A stretch of 64,000 bases of DNA. Source: Thermoleophilaceae bacterium (GTDB lineage Bacteria; Actinomycetota; Thermoleophilia; Solirubrobacterales; Thermoleophilaceae). Below the pieces are notes generated by a model that saw nothing but the letters and a program-made list of their open reading frames with translations, had not been told where the DNA came from and made no database searches. The position numbers were made by a program, and so were the translations under genes. The stretch is taken from assembly GCA_030447725.1 (NCBI GenBank), contig JAUJOQ010000001.1:75055-139054 (forward strand), in the 5' to 3' direction. Below, piece after piece: positions 18,266-26,866 of this stretch. Position 1 is the stretch's first letter. Every line of letters begins with the position of its first letter.

Positions 18266-19307
18266 AGGCGAGGGCGGCGTCCACGGCGCCCCGGATGCTC
18301 TCCGCCGTGCGCTCGTATGAGAAGTGCTCGAGGCGCCGGCGCCCGCGGCGCGCCAGCTCTTGGCGCAGCTCGCCGTCGCGGACGGCGAGATCGAGCAGCT
18401 CGCAGAGCATGCCGGGCCGGCCGTCGTCGGACCACAGCACGGCGTCGGCCCCCACCTCCGGCATCGCTCCGGCCGGGCGGGCCACGACGGGCAGCCCGAG
18501 GTGAAACGCCTCGAGCAACGGTACGCAGAACCCCTCGTGCTCGGAGGTCGAGAGCAGAACGTCGGCACGCGCGTACAGCGAGTTGAGCACCGGCTGCGGA
18601 AGACCGCCCGTCACCGACACCGAGCGCGCACCCGACGCGTGCGCCAGGCGCTCGACCAACCGACGGTAAGACGGCGACAACGGCTCGCCGACCAGCACCA
18701 GGCGAGCGTCCGGTGCCAGATCGCGCTGGTAGGACGCGAAGGCGGCGATCGCGAGGTCGTGACGCTTGTTGGGGACAAGCCGGCCCACCACGAGTACCAG
18801 CGGGCCCTCCCCCTCCGGCTCGGGACCTCGCTCGCGCAGGCGCTCGGGCTCGAACAGGATCGGCACCACCCGCGGCTCGAGCGCGCCCGCCAACTCGAGC
18901 TCAGAGGCGTTGAACAGCGAGTCGGCCGCCGCCACGTCCACCGCTCCTACGTAGCGCGGCAGCTGATCGCGACCGAGCGCACACGCCACCGCCACGCCCG
19001 GGTGGTGGTTCCAGAAGTACCTCGGGGGCGTCACGTTGTGGTACACGAGCAGCTTGCGGCGGTCGAGCGCCAGCAGCGGCCGGAGGCTCGGCGCATAGGC
19101 CGAATAGCGGATCACCACCAGGTCTCCGGGATCGGGGTCCAGCTCGTGCAGGGGACGTACGCCGTTGCCCGTACGCGGATCGATCGCATCGGCGTAGACC
19201 TCGCCCGCCATCCCCCAGCGCCCCAGCAGCCCGTGCCACGCCTGCGCCTGGGTGCTCACGGCGTCGTAGGGGCCGACGCTCGACAGCGCCTGGTGGACGC
19301 GTGTCAA
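18264..19307 (-). CDS. Glycosyltransferase family 4
   Basis: A 347-residue GT-B enzyme of the type common in Wzm/Wzt clusters: LLVYHNVTPPRYFWNHHP in the N-terminal lobe, then LVLVVGRLVPNKRHDLAI, a short QPVLNSLYARADVLLSTS segment and HEGFCVPLLEAFHLG with the E-x7-E motif. The start is a TTG at 19307 that overlaps the previous TGA as TTGA; no ATG or GTG is placed to encode the N-terminal lobe. The last codons run into the repeat element at 18264. Confidence 0.82.
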   Translation of the reverse strand: MTRVHQALSSVGPYDAVSTQAQAWHGLLGRWGMAGEVYADAIDPRTGNGVRPLHELDPDPGDLVVIRYSAYAPSLRPLLALDRRKLLVYHNVTPPRYFWNHHPGVAVACALGRDQLPRYVGAVDVAAADSLFNASELELAGALEPRVVPILFEPERLRERGPEPEGEGPLVLVVGRLVPNKRHDLAIAAFASYQRDLAPDARLVLVGEPLSPSYRRLVERLAHASGARSVSVTGGLPQPVLNSLYARADVLLSTSEHEGFCVPLLEAFHLGLPVVARPAGAMPEVGADAVLWSDDGRPGMLCELLDLAVRDGELRQELARRGRRRLEHFSYERTAESIRGAVDAALA

Positions 19308-19693
19308 TCGCCCGGCGCCGGGGGGCTCGGTGTATCGGAGTGCGCGGCTTGGCGCTCGAGGCGCTCCACCCTCTCCTGGAGATCGCGGAAGTGGGAGAGC
19401 AGAGCGAAGTTGAAACGCGTCTGGCGCGCCTCGAGCTGGCGGTGGTACTGGTCGAGCAGGCGCAGCAGAAGGTGCTTGAGGGCCGTGATCGGGGCGCCGG
19501 CCCGGCGCGTCGAGTAGACGTCGGAGCTGTCGACCTCGATCACCGACCACTCGCTCAGCAGCTCGAGGCTGGGCCGCTCGGCGGTGATGGAGTCCTCGAG
19601 GCCGGCCGGCTCGTCGCCGGCTCCCCCGGCTCGGGCCTGCCGCTGCGCCGCCCGCTCGCGCGCGATCGCGATCGCCTCCTCGGGGCTCGTCAC
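19304..19693 (-). CDS. Small coiled-coil protein of the ABC exporter operon, unknown function
   Basis: This 129-residue soluble protein is fixed by overlaps at both ends (GTGA start at 19693, TTGA to the next gene). An N-terminal helix (SPEEAIAIARERAAQRQA) is followed by an acidic linker, the segment VYSTRRAGAPITALKHLLLR, and a long helix (QTRFNFALLSHFRDLQERVE) likely to form a coiled coil. The middle segment resembles the N-terminal extension found on many methyltransferases and glycosyltransferases of O-antigen ABC clusters; here it stands alone. A scaffold or chain-length role beside the exporter is inference. Confidence 0.75.
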   Translation of the reverse strand: MTSPEEAIAIARERAAQRQARAGGAGDEPAGLEDSITAERPSLELLSEWSVIEVDSSDVYSTRRAGAPITALKHLLLRLLDQYHRQLEARQTRFNFALLSHFRDLQERVERLERQAAHSDTPSPPAPGD

Positions 19694-20901
19694 CGCAGCG
19701 CCTCCTCGTGGGACCTGCGCCCCGCCACCGTCCAGCTGCCGCGCAGGTCGGCGATGCCCTCGCCGCCCTCGGCGGCACTGACCACCAGTCGCGTGAGACG
19801 GTCCAGCAACCCGCCCGGTGGCGGGTCCTGGGTGTGGGCGCCGACCGCGACGTCGTAGGAGCCCTCCAGCAACGCGAGGCGCGGCACCTCGAAGGACACC
19901 TCGATCTCCCCCTCCACCGTGCCGATCACCGTGTCGGTGCGAAAGCACAGCTCCCCGAGCTCGGAGCGGACCTCGAGCGCCGCCACCGCGCGCACGACCT
20001 CCGACCGGGCGCGCAGACGCATGCGCACGGCCAGCGCCTCGCCCGGCCTGTAGGCACTTCGCGGGCGCCCGTCGGCGTCGAGCAGCTCAAGCTCGGTGAC
20101 CTCCAGCGCAGACCCTGAGCCGGTCGGCCTCGAGCTGCGCGAGGCGCCGCCCTCGGTGCCCAGCAGGCGGTGATAGTGCAACAGCCCCTCGGTCACCTCG
20201 CCGTCGAAGGCCACCTGTCCGCCGTCGAGCACGACCACCCGCCGGCACACCCGCTCGATCGCGCCCGGGTCGTGGGACACCAGCACCAGCGTTGCGCCGG
20301 CCTCCATCCGCTGCGCGATGCGCGTGAAGCACTTGCGCTGGAAGGACTCGTCGCCCACGGCCAGGATCTCGTCGATCAGCATCACGTCCGCCTCGAGGTG
20401 GGCGGCGATCGAGAACCCCAGCCGCAGGAACATCCCCGAGCTGTAGGTCTTGACCGGCAGGTCGATGAACTCGCCCAGCTCGGAGAAGGCGACGATCTCG
20501 TCCATCCGCTGCTCGATCTGCTCACGTCCGAAGCCGTGCAGGGCGCCGTTGAGGAAGATGTTCTCCCGACCCGAGAAGTCGGGGCCGAAGCCGGCGCCGA
20601 GCTCGAGCAGGGTGATCACGCGCCCGCCGCACTGCGCCCGCCCGGAGTCCAGCGGAACGATTCCCGCCAGGCACGCCAGCGTGGAGGACTTGCCGGCGCC
20701 ATTGCGCCCGACCATGCCCACGGCCTCGCCCGGCGCGATGCGCAGACTGACCTCGCGCAGCGCCTGCACCGAGGCGTGGGTGGCCCCGAAGCCGCGCCGT
20801 ACGACCAGCTCCTTGAGGGTGCGGCTGCGGTCCCGCCGTATCCGGAAGGTGCGCGTGGCCTTGTCGAGCACGATCTCGCCGGGGGCGAGCCCGGCGCTCA
20901 C
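19690..20901 (-). CDS. Polysaccharide ABC exporter, ATP-binding subunit (Wzt/TagH type)
   Basis: A 403-residue ATPase. Walker A is GRNGAGKSS (about residues 65-73), the signature is YSSGMFLRLGFS (about 153-164), Walker B is VMLIDEILAVGDE (about 173-185), followed by LVSHDPGAIERVC as the H-loop. Residues from about 260 on form a separate beta-rich C-terminal domain like the Wzt_C module that binds the non-reducing end of the exported glycan. The GTG start at 20901 overlaps the permease stop (GTGA), and its own stop overlaps the next gene. It powers export of undecaprenyl-linked polymer. Confidence 0.92.
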   Translation of the reverse strand: MSAGLAPGEIVLDKATRTFRIRRDRSRTLKELVVRRGFGATHASVQALREVSLRIAPGEAVGMVGRNGAGKSSTLACLAGIVPLDSGRAQCGGRVITLLELGAGFGPDFSGRENIFLNGALHGFGREQIEQRMDEIVAFSELGEFIDLPVKTYSSGMFLRLGFSIAAHLEADVMLIDEILAVGDESFQRKCFTRIAQRMEAGATLVLVSHDPGAIERVCRRVVVLDGGQVAFDGEVTEGLLHYHRLLGTEGGASRSSRPTGSGSALEVTELELLDADGRPRSAYRPGEALAVRMRLRARSEVVRAVAALEVRSELGELCFRTDTVIGTVEGEIEVSFEVPRLALLEGSYDVAVGAHTQDPPPGGLLDRLTRLVVSAAEGGEGIADLRGSWTVAGRRSHEEALR

Positions 20902-21680
20902 AGCATCACCGCCAGATCGCGTCCCATCCGCCGGAACAGCAGGATCCCTCCCCCCAGGGCCAGTACCCCAGCCACCGCGATGTAGGCCAGGTGGCCGAGT
21001 CCCGGCGCGGTCCCCGCGTAGAGCACCTGGCGTACGGCGTCAACGAACGGCGCGATCGGGTTGGCCCACTGCAGCAGATTGGCCAACCAGTCGCGGTCGG
21101 CCACACCGGGCAACTCCTCGACCCGCAGGAAGATCGGCGTCACGAAGAACCACGGCAGCAGCGCCGCGGCGAGCACCGGCTCGACGTCGCGGTAGTGGGC
21201 GTGCAGCACGCTGACCGCCAGAGACAGGCCGAGCACGAAGCAGAACAGCAACGCCACGACCGGCACCAGCAGCAGCAACTCGGGCTCGAGCGTGCCGCGC
21301 ACGGCGAGGGCCACAGGGGTTGCGACCGCGAGCATCACGAGGAAGGTGACCATCTGCACGGTGGCCACAGACGCGGGGATCGCCTCGCGCGGGAACCGGA
21401 CCTTGCGCACCAGCGCGGCGTTCTGCACGAGGCTCGGCGCGGCCGCCAGCAGCGCCTGTGCGAAGAACACCCACACGATCAGCCCCACCAGCAGGAACAG
21501 CGGATAGTCCGGGATGTCGGCCACCCTCAGGAGCACCGAGAACACCAGTGCGTACGCGCCCATCAGCACCAGCGGGTTGATCAGGTACCAGAGCACGCCA
21601 AGCGCGGAGCCCTTGTACTTCTGGCGCAGCTCACGGCGCACCATCTGCTCGAACAGGTACCGGTAGCGCAGCACGGGCAC
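20898..21680 (-). CDS. Polysaccharide ABC exporter, permease subunit (Wzm/TagG type)
   Basis: A 260-residue ABC-2-type permease. It opens with YLFEQMVRRELRQKYKGSALGVLWYLINPL, the amphipathic entry helix typical of Wzm/TagG/RfbD, then six membrane segments. LPWFFVTPIFLRVEELPG lies between the later helices. It is the first gene of a four-gene run held together by overlaps and starts at a GTG 31 bp from a divergent GT4 gene. It pairs with the ATPase encoded directly downstream. Confidence 0.92.
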   Translation of the reverse strand: MPVLRYRYLFEQMVRRELRQKYKGSALGVLWYLINPLVLMGAYALVFSVLLRVADIPDYPLFLLVGLIVWVFFAQALLAAAPSLVQNAALVRKVRFPREAIPASVATVQMVTFLVMLAVATPVALAVRGTLEPELLLLVPVVALLFCFVLGLSLAVSVLHAHYRDVEPVLAAALLPWFFVTPIFLRVEELPGVADRDWLANLLQWANPIAPFVDAVRQVLYAGTAPGLGHLAYIAVAGVLALGGGILLFRRMGRDLAVML

Positions 21681-21711
21681 AGCCTACGCGGGCGCCGGTA
21701 CTCTGGCGCCC

Positions 21712-22893
21712 ATGCCGAGCGCGGGACTGCGGGTTTCGGTCGACGCCCGGCCGCTCGACATCGAGGGCGTGCGCTCCCAGGGCATCGGCCGCTACGCCCA
21801 CGGCCTGCTCGGCGCCCTGCCGGCGGTGGCGGCCGAGCGCGGCGGTGAGCTGGTGCTCCTGCGCGAGCGGCGTCTCTCCACGAGCGTCTTCGCCGGACAG
21901 ATTCCCGAAGGGACGGCTGTGCGACGGCTGCGCCGGCCCCGGATGCCGGCTCGCCTCGTGGACTGGCCCGAGCACCTGCTGCTCCCTGTCGACCTGCGCC
22001 GCGCTCGCGCCGCGGTGCATCACTCGCTGTCGATCTACCGCGCCGCGCTGCGCCCGGGCGTGCCGAGCGTGATGACGATGTACGACGTCGTGCCGCTGAT
22101 GTGGCCAGACCAGTACCTGCGCAGCGGAGTGCTGCACCGGACCCTCTACCGGGCGGCGCGTCACGCCCGGCTGCTGCTGGCGGTGTCCGAGACCGCGCGG
22201 CGCGACGTGATCGCGCATCTCGGCGTGAGGCCCGACCGCGTGCTCTGTGTGCCGGCGGCCGCAGACCCGCGCTTCTCTCCTGCCGACCATCGTCGGGCAC
22301 GCGAGCTCCTCGGCTTCGACGAGCCCTATCTCCTCTACGTCGGCGGGCTAGCCACCCGAGACCCGCGCAAGAACGTGGAGGGCCTGATCGACGCCTACGC
22401 GGCGTGGCGCCGAGCCGGCTCGCGACCCGAGCGGCTCGTGCTTTGCGGACCGCTCGGGGCCACCGGGGAGCGGCTTCGCGAGCGGGCGCAGCGGGCGGGC
22501 GCCGGTGCTGCGTTCACGGGGTTCGTAGCCGACGAGGATCTGCCCTCCCTGCTGTCGGGCGCCTCGTGCCTGGTCACGGCCAGCCGCTACGAGGGCTTCG
22601 GGCTGCCGGCGCTCGAGGCGATCTCCTGCGCCACCCCGGTCGTCGCCTTCGACGTCGGCGCGGTGCCCGAGGTGGCGGGACCGGGATGCCTGGCGGTCCG
22701 CGATGGAGACGGTGACGCCCTGATGCGAGCCGTCGCGCGGATATGTGACGACCCGGCGCTGCGCCGCAAGCTCTCGCAGGAGGGGCTGCGCCACGCCCGC
22801 CGCTACTCCTGGCGCCGTACGGCCGAGCTCACTTGGGAGGCCTACGAACAGGCCGCGGGAAACCTTCCTCAGGGGCGGGGCTCGAGGCCGTAG
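21712..22893 (+). CDS. Glycosyltransferase family 4
   Basis: A 393-residue GT-B enzyme with VDARPLDIEGVRSQGIGRYA in its N-terminal lobe, VMTMYDVVPLMWPDQYL in the acceptor region, PYLLYVGGLATRDPRKNVEG as nucleotide-sugar lobe and YEGFGLPALEAISCATPVVA with the E-x7-E pair. The pattern is that of the GT4 mannosyltransferase-like group. It is divergent from the exporter operon and its 3' end overlaps the convergent GT2 gene by 25 bp. Confidence 0.87.
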   Translation: MPSAGLRVSVDARPLDIEGVRSQGIGRYAHGLLGALPAVAAERGGELVLLRERRLSTSVFAGQIPEGTAVRRLRRPRMPARLVDWPEHLLLPVDLRRARAAVHHSLSIYRAALRPGVPSVMTMYDVVPLMWPDQYLRSGVLHRTLYRAARHARLLLAVSETARRDVIAHLGVRPDRVLCVPAAADPRFSPADHRRARELLGFDEPYLLYVGGLATRDPRKNVEGLIDAYAAWRRAGSRPERLVLCGPLGATGERLRERAQRAGAGAAFTGFVADEDLPSLLSGASCLVTASRYEGFGLPALEAISCATPVVAFDVGAVPEVAGPGCLAVRDGDGDALMRAVARICDDPALRRKLSQEGLRHARRYSWRRTAELTWEAYEQAAGNLPQGRGSRP

Positions 22894-23897
22894 GGCACCG
22901 CAGGCGCCCCCCTCTCGCGACGCCGGTCCTGCAGCACCCTGCGCTTGCGAAGCGAGACCGGAAGCAGTCGCGCCGCCTCCACGTAGCCGCGCAGAAGATG
23001 GCGCTCTCGTGCCAGCGCGTAGCCGAGGGCCAGCACCTCGTAGGCCATGATGCGGGGCAGGTCTCCCAGCAGCTGGCGCAGCGGATCGTTCTTGGCGATC
23101 ATCAGATAGCGGTTGCGAAACTGGACCATGCGCTGCCATTCCGCGATCCGCCCGCGATTGGTCGGGCTGTAGCGGCGCACGTGGTAGGCAACCGCGCGCG
23201 GCTCGTAGCCACAGCGCCAGCCCAGCAGCCGCGTCCGCCACGCCAGGTCGGCGTCAGACCCCCAGTCCGCCGGCACGCCGTCGCGGACCAGCACCAGGTC
23301 CTCGTCGAAGACCTCCCCGTCCACCGCGGCGTCCTCGAGGGCCGCGCGCCGGTAGAGGGCGACGGCGCCGTCAGCGCCGAAGGCCTCACCCGGCGTGTCG
23401 AAGGCGAGCGCCGGCCGGCCGTGGCCCACCAGCCCGTTCTTGCGCCGGCGGTCCACCACCATGCCGGCAGTGTCGATCGCGTCCAGTCGCTGCTCGGGCC
23501 GAGGGCCCTCCGTCCGCACCAGCCTGGGGGCGACGGAGCCCACCTCGGGCTCCTCCAAGCGCCCGCGCATGGCGGCCACGAGCCCGGGCGTCAGGAAGCA
23601 GTCGGGCTGCATGAAGAGGATGGCCTCGGTATCGACGCAGCGCACCGCCAGGTTCATCGCCCGGCAGAAGGAATGCCGCTCCTCGAGGCGCACGCAACGC
23701 ACACCCAGCTCTCTCGCCACATCGGCGGTCGAGTCCTCGGAGGCGTTGTCGAGCACGACCACCTCGACGTCCTCCTGGGCCAGGGCGGTGGGCAGCGCGT
23801 GGCTCAGGAGCTCGCCCTCGTTGGTTGATATCACGGGTATGCCGATTCTCAGGACGCGGAACCATATGGTTCGAAAGCATCTGCCCTCCGGACGCAA
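22869..23897 (-). CDS. Glycosyltransferase family 2
   Basis: A GT2 protein of up to 342 residues. LRIGIPVISTNEGELLSHAL starts the GT-A fold, followed by VEVVVLDNASEDSTADVA, ILFMQPDCFLTPGLVAAM at the metal site (one Asp rather than DxD), and DWGSDADLAWRTRLLGW, a typical base-bearing segment. The tail contains IAEWQRMVQFRNRYLMIAKN, common in rhamnosyltransferase-like members. The only usable upstream start is a TTG at 23897, which makes the gene overlap the divergent gene by 73 bp. The start is therefore uncertain by about 15 codons. Confidence 0.8.
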   Translation of the reverse strand: MRPEGRCFRTIWFRVLRIGIPVISTNEGELLSHALPTALAQEDVEVVVLDNASEDSTADVARELGVRCVRLEERHSFCRAMNLAVRCVDTEAILFMQPDCFLTPGLVAAMRGRLEEPEVGSVAPRLVRTEGPRPEQRLDAIDTAGMVVDRRRKNGLVGHGRPALAFDTPGEAFGADGAVALYRRAALEDAAVDGEVFDEDLVLVRDGVPADWGSDADLAWRTRLLGWRCGYEPRAVAYHVRRYSPTNRGRIAEWQRMVQFRNRYLMIAKNDPLRQLLGDLPRIMAYEVLALGYALARERHLLRGYVEAARLLPVSLRKRRVLQDRRRERGAPAVPYGLEPRP

Positions 23898-25063
23898 CCC
23901 CCGGCCCGCTCGTCTCGCTGCTGCTGCCCAACCGCGACAACGAGCGCGTGCTGGACCTCGTGCTGGAGCGGCTGGCGGCTAATACCACCTATCCGAAGAT
24001 CGAGGTCGTTGCCATCGACGACGGCTCGACGGACGCGAGCCGCGAGATCCTGCGCCGCTGGCGTGACTCAGGACGCTTCCCCGCCTTCCAGCTCTTGGAG
24101 CGTGAGCACGCCGGCGCCATCGAGGCGCTCAATGCCGGACTACAGAGGGCCAGGGGCGAGGTGATCGTGCAGCTCGACGCGGACGCATCGGTCGAAACCC
24201 CTGGGTGGGTGGAGAGGATGCTGGCGCTGCTGGTGGTCGACGAGCGTGTGGGCGCCGTGACCGCCAAGGTGGTTCTCGACACGGGCCGCATCCACGCGTG
24301 CGGCGTCAGCCTGATCGGCCCCGAGGGCCTGCACGATCGGCCGAGCCGGATCACCGAGCGGACCGGCCGTCGTCTCTGGCATACCCGCGTGGACCGGCCT
24401 CGCGAGGGTAGCCGCATGGAGGAGAGCCACATAGCGGAGGTCGACTCCGGGATCGGCTGCTGCCTGATGTACCGGCGCACCGATGCCTTGCAGGCCGGCG
24501 GCTACGACCCCGGATTTTCCCCCGTCTGGTTCGATGACCTCGACCTCTGCATCGCGATCCGTAGGGAGGGAAAGAAGGTCTTCTTCACCCCGGACGTGAG
24601 GGTCGTGCACCACGTCAGGATGGGTCATCAGGGACAGGCTGGGGCAGAGGGCATCCGCGACCGGGCCATCCGGCGCTCACGCCGTCTCGCGTCCCGGGTC
24701 GGGGCGGTGTCGCCCGCCACCCGGGCTGCCATGGCTCGCCGGATGGGGCTCAACCAGCCGCCGCCCGAGCACGTCGGACGCCTTCTTCACCACTACGGCT
24801 ACTGGCGCGAGAAGTGGGGCTGGGACCTGCTCAACCCAGACATGACCGAGTTGAGGCGGCGCTACGGCGCCACGGAGATCTGCTGGGCCTTCGACCCCCA
24901 CCGCAACGCCGCGGGCGAGGAGCTCCTCAGCGAGCTGGTCCGCGTGAGTGAGGCCGCGGGCCGCACGCCACTCCAGGGTGCGGCGGACCGGGGCCCCTCA
25001 TCCGCACGGCGTCGGGACGCTCGCGCAGGTAGCGAAGGTGACCCAACACCGAGCGGAGGCTGA
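23825..25063 (+). CDS. Glycosyltransferase family 2
   Basis: A GT2 protein of up to 412 residues. LVSLLLPNRDNERVLDLVLE and VVAIDDGSTDASREIL form the nucleotide-binding part, VIVQLDADASVETPGWV the DxD site, and DSGIGCCLMYRRTDALQAGG with FDDLDLCIAIRREG the acceptor side. A C-terminal helical region follows (MGLNQPPPEHVGRLLHHYGY). The only start in frame upstream of the fold is a TTG at 23825. The last 46 codons overlap the convergent GT2 gene by 137 bp, the largest overlap in the window. Confidence 0.8.
   Translation: MISRVCRFSGRGTIWFESICPPDATPGPLVSLLLPNRDNERVLDLVLERLAANTTYPKIEVVAIDDGSTDASREILRRWRDSGRFPAFQLLEREHAGAIEALNAGLQRARGEVIVQLDADASVETPGWVERMLALLVVDERVGAVTAKVVLDTGRIHACGVSLIGPEGLHDRPSRITERTGRRLWHTRVDRPREGSRMEESHIAEVDSGIGCCLMYRRTDALQAGGYDPGFSPVWFDDLDLCIAIRREGKKVFFTPDVRVVHHVRMGHQGQAGAEGIRDRAIRRSRRLASRVGAVSPATRAAMARRMGLNQPPPEHVGRLLHHYGYWREKWGWDLLNPDMTELRRRYGATEICWAFDPHRNAAGEELLSELVRVSEAAGRTPLQGAADRGPSSARRRDARAGSEGDPTPSGG
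23859..23872. promoter_or_regulatory. 14-bp perfect palindrome between divergent GT2 genes, possible operator
   Basis: GAACCATATGGTTC is a perfect inverted repeat and one of few AT-containing stretches in this part of the cluster. It lies within the 73-bp overlap of the two divergent GT2 frames, so it may be regulatory as well as coding. Function as an operator is inference. Confidence 0.3.
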
Positions 25064-25937
25064 GCGGCCGTTCGTTCGGAAGCGAGCGACCGAGCTCGTG
25101 CGCGATCAGCTCGAGCGGCTCGAACAGCGCGCGGAGCAGCCGATCCCGGTCCTGGGAGCGCGCCGCTGAGACAGTCCCGCCGACTGCATGCCGTATCCCC
25201 CACCACAGCAGCCCGGGCCGGCGCCGTGCCGGGAACGCTCCCGGATACTCTCGGTCGAGCCACGCTGCCCCGGAGCCGTGACACAGCTTCTGAACGGTGA
25301 ACTCGCGCGCCGTCCGACGGCTCCGGTGCACGACGGCTGCGCACTCCCGCCGCTCGACCTCCCAGCCGGCGGCTCTCATGCGAAAGGAGAGGTCGGCGTC
25401 CTCGCCAGCGCGAATGTGCTCGCGAAATCCGCCGACACCCTCGAAGGCGCGTCGCCGGCAGGCGAGGTTGGCCGTCTTGGGGTACCCCCACTCTCCGAAC
25501 CGCAAGGTGTCCTCCTGGCTCATGAGGCCGCGTAGGTAGGCATACCGAGCGGCCGCGGGGCCGGCGTGGGGCACCGCCTCGTCGATCACTCCGCCGGCCA
25601 GCAGCCCCGTCGCCTCCCGCGGAGGGCGTTCGAAGTAGCGGTCCAGGAGGTCGGCGGGCGCGGCGACGTCGGCGTCGAAGAAGACCAGCCAGTCCGACGA
25701 CCCGGACGCCGCGCCGCGGTTGCGCGCGTACCCCGGCGTCGCCAGATGCGCGGCGTGCATCACGGGGGCCCCGCCGCCATCCCGGTCGTGCGATGGCCGG
25801 CGTCCGGGTGTGTTGTCGACCAAGACCAGCGAGTCGCCCGGTCGCAGACGTAGGTGGCCCAGCCGCAGCCGGAGGTCTGCCAGGGCGGTGGCGCCGCCGC
25901 GAAACGGTACGACCACGTCCACTGAAGGCCTCGGCAC
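24927..25937 (-). CDS. Glycosyltransferase family 2 (paralogue of the 27600-28493 gene)
   Basis: A 336-residue GT-A protein. SVDVVVPFRG opens it, LVLVDNTPG replaces the usual DDGS nucleotide motif, and DWLVFFDADVAAPADLLDRYF carries the metal-binding FDAD. RAGEDADLSFRMRAAGWEVE holds the likely catalytic base. It closely resembles the protein at 27600-28493, including the first eight residues. After NERP, where the paralogue soon stops, this protein has about 44 extra residues that fall almost exactly in the overlap with the convergent gene. Starts at a GTG; 68 bp separate it from a divergent GT2 gene. Confidence 0.83.
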   Translation of the reverse strand: MPRPSVDVVVPFRGGATALADLRLRLGHLRLRPGDSLVLVDNTPGRRPSHDRDGGGAPVMHAAHLATPGYARNRGAASGSSDWLVFFDADVAAPADLLDRYFERPPREATGLLAGGVIDEAVPHAGPAAARYAYLRGLMSQEDTLRFGEWGYPKTANLACRRRAFEGVGGFREHIRAGEDADLSFRMRAAGWEVERRECAAVVHRSRRTAREFTVQKLCHGSGAAWLDREYPGAFPARRRPGLLWWGIRHAVGGTVSAARSQDRDRLLRALFEPLELIAHELGRSLPNERPLSLRSVLGHLRYLRERPDAVRMRGPGPPHPGVACGPRPHSRGPAR

Positions 25938-26005
25938 GGAAGGCAGACTAACCGCAGCCCCCCCGGGGTTCTGGCGCCTGCCCGCAGCGTAGTCTGCTGT
26001 GCGCG

Positions 26006-26866
26006 ATGGTGTGGGCGATCGTGGTCACTCACAACCGGCAGGGCCTGCTCCGGGAGTGCCTCTCGGGCCTGCGCGATCAGACCCGTCCGCCCGAGCGCGT
26101 GCTCGTGGTCGACAACGCCAGCACGGACGGCACCCCGCAGATGCTGGCGCGTGAGTTCGGTGACGTGGAGGTGCTCACCCTCCCCTCGAACGAGGGGAGT
26201 GCCGGGGGTTTCCACGAGGGGATGAAACGGGCGCACGCAAGCGGCGCGGAATGGCTGTGGCTGATGGACGACGACACGGTCTGCACGCCGGAGGCGCTCG
26301 CCGAGCTGCTCGCCGCGCTGGGGAGGCTCGACCACTCTCAACCCCCTTCGCTGCTGCTGAGCAAGACCTTGTGGCGAGACGGCCGCATGCACCCGATGAA
26401 CACCCCGTGGCCGGCGCGCAAGCGGCCCGAGAGCATGGTCGAAGGGGCCGAGAGGGGCCTCATGCCGCTGGGCTCGGCGACATGGATCTCCCTGCTGATA
26501 CAGAGGGGAGTGATCGATCGCCATGGGCTGCCACTGAAGCATTTCTTCATCTGGAGCGACGACATCGACTACACCGGGCGGGTGCTGGCGGCCGAACCCG
26601 GATACCTGGTCCCCACCAGCGTCGTGGTGCACAAGACGGAGGCTCCGCACACCGCCATGACGGCCACACCCGACCGGTTCTACTACCACGTCCGCAACAC
26701 GATCTTCATCATCCGCGGCCCGGGGAGGCTTCGACGCGACCGGGTCGTGTTCACGTGGCTGCTGGTCTCCTCGACGGTGGAGTACCTCGCCGGGAATCGG
26801 AGCCTCGGCGGGGTTCGCGCCGTGCTGCGGGGCCTGCGCGACGGGCTGCGGCCGCTTCCCACCTAA
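26006..26866 (+). CDS. Glycosyltransferase family 2 (galactofuranosyl/rhamnosyltransferase-like)
   Basis: A 286-residue GT2 enzyme. AIVVTHNRQGLLRECLSGL and VLVVDNASTDGTPQML give the nucleotide-binding half; the block SNEGSAGGFHEGMKRA followed by EWLWLMDDDTVCTPEAL is typical of GlfT2- and rhamnosyltransferase-like members. FFIWSDDIDYTGRVL provides the base and HNT-like YYHVRNTIFI ends the fold. It overlaps the convergent gene by 4 bp. Acts on the growing glycan at the inner membrane face by family analogy. Confidence 0.86.
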   Translation: MVWAIVVTHNRQGLLRECLSGLRDQTRPPERVLVVDNASTDGTPQMLAREFGDVEVLTLPSNEGSAGGFHEGMKRAHASGAEWLWLMDDDTVCTPEALAELLAALGRLDHSQPPSLLLSKTLWRDGRMHPMNTPWPARKRPESMVEGAERGLMPLGSATWISLLIQRGVIDRHGLPLKHFFIWSDDIDYTGRVLAAEPGYLVPTSVVVHKTEAPHTAMTATPDRFYYHVRNTIFIIRGPGRLRRDRVVFTWLLVSSTVEYLAGNRSLGGVRAVLRGLRDGLRPLPT

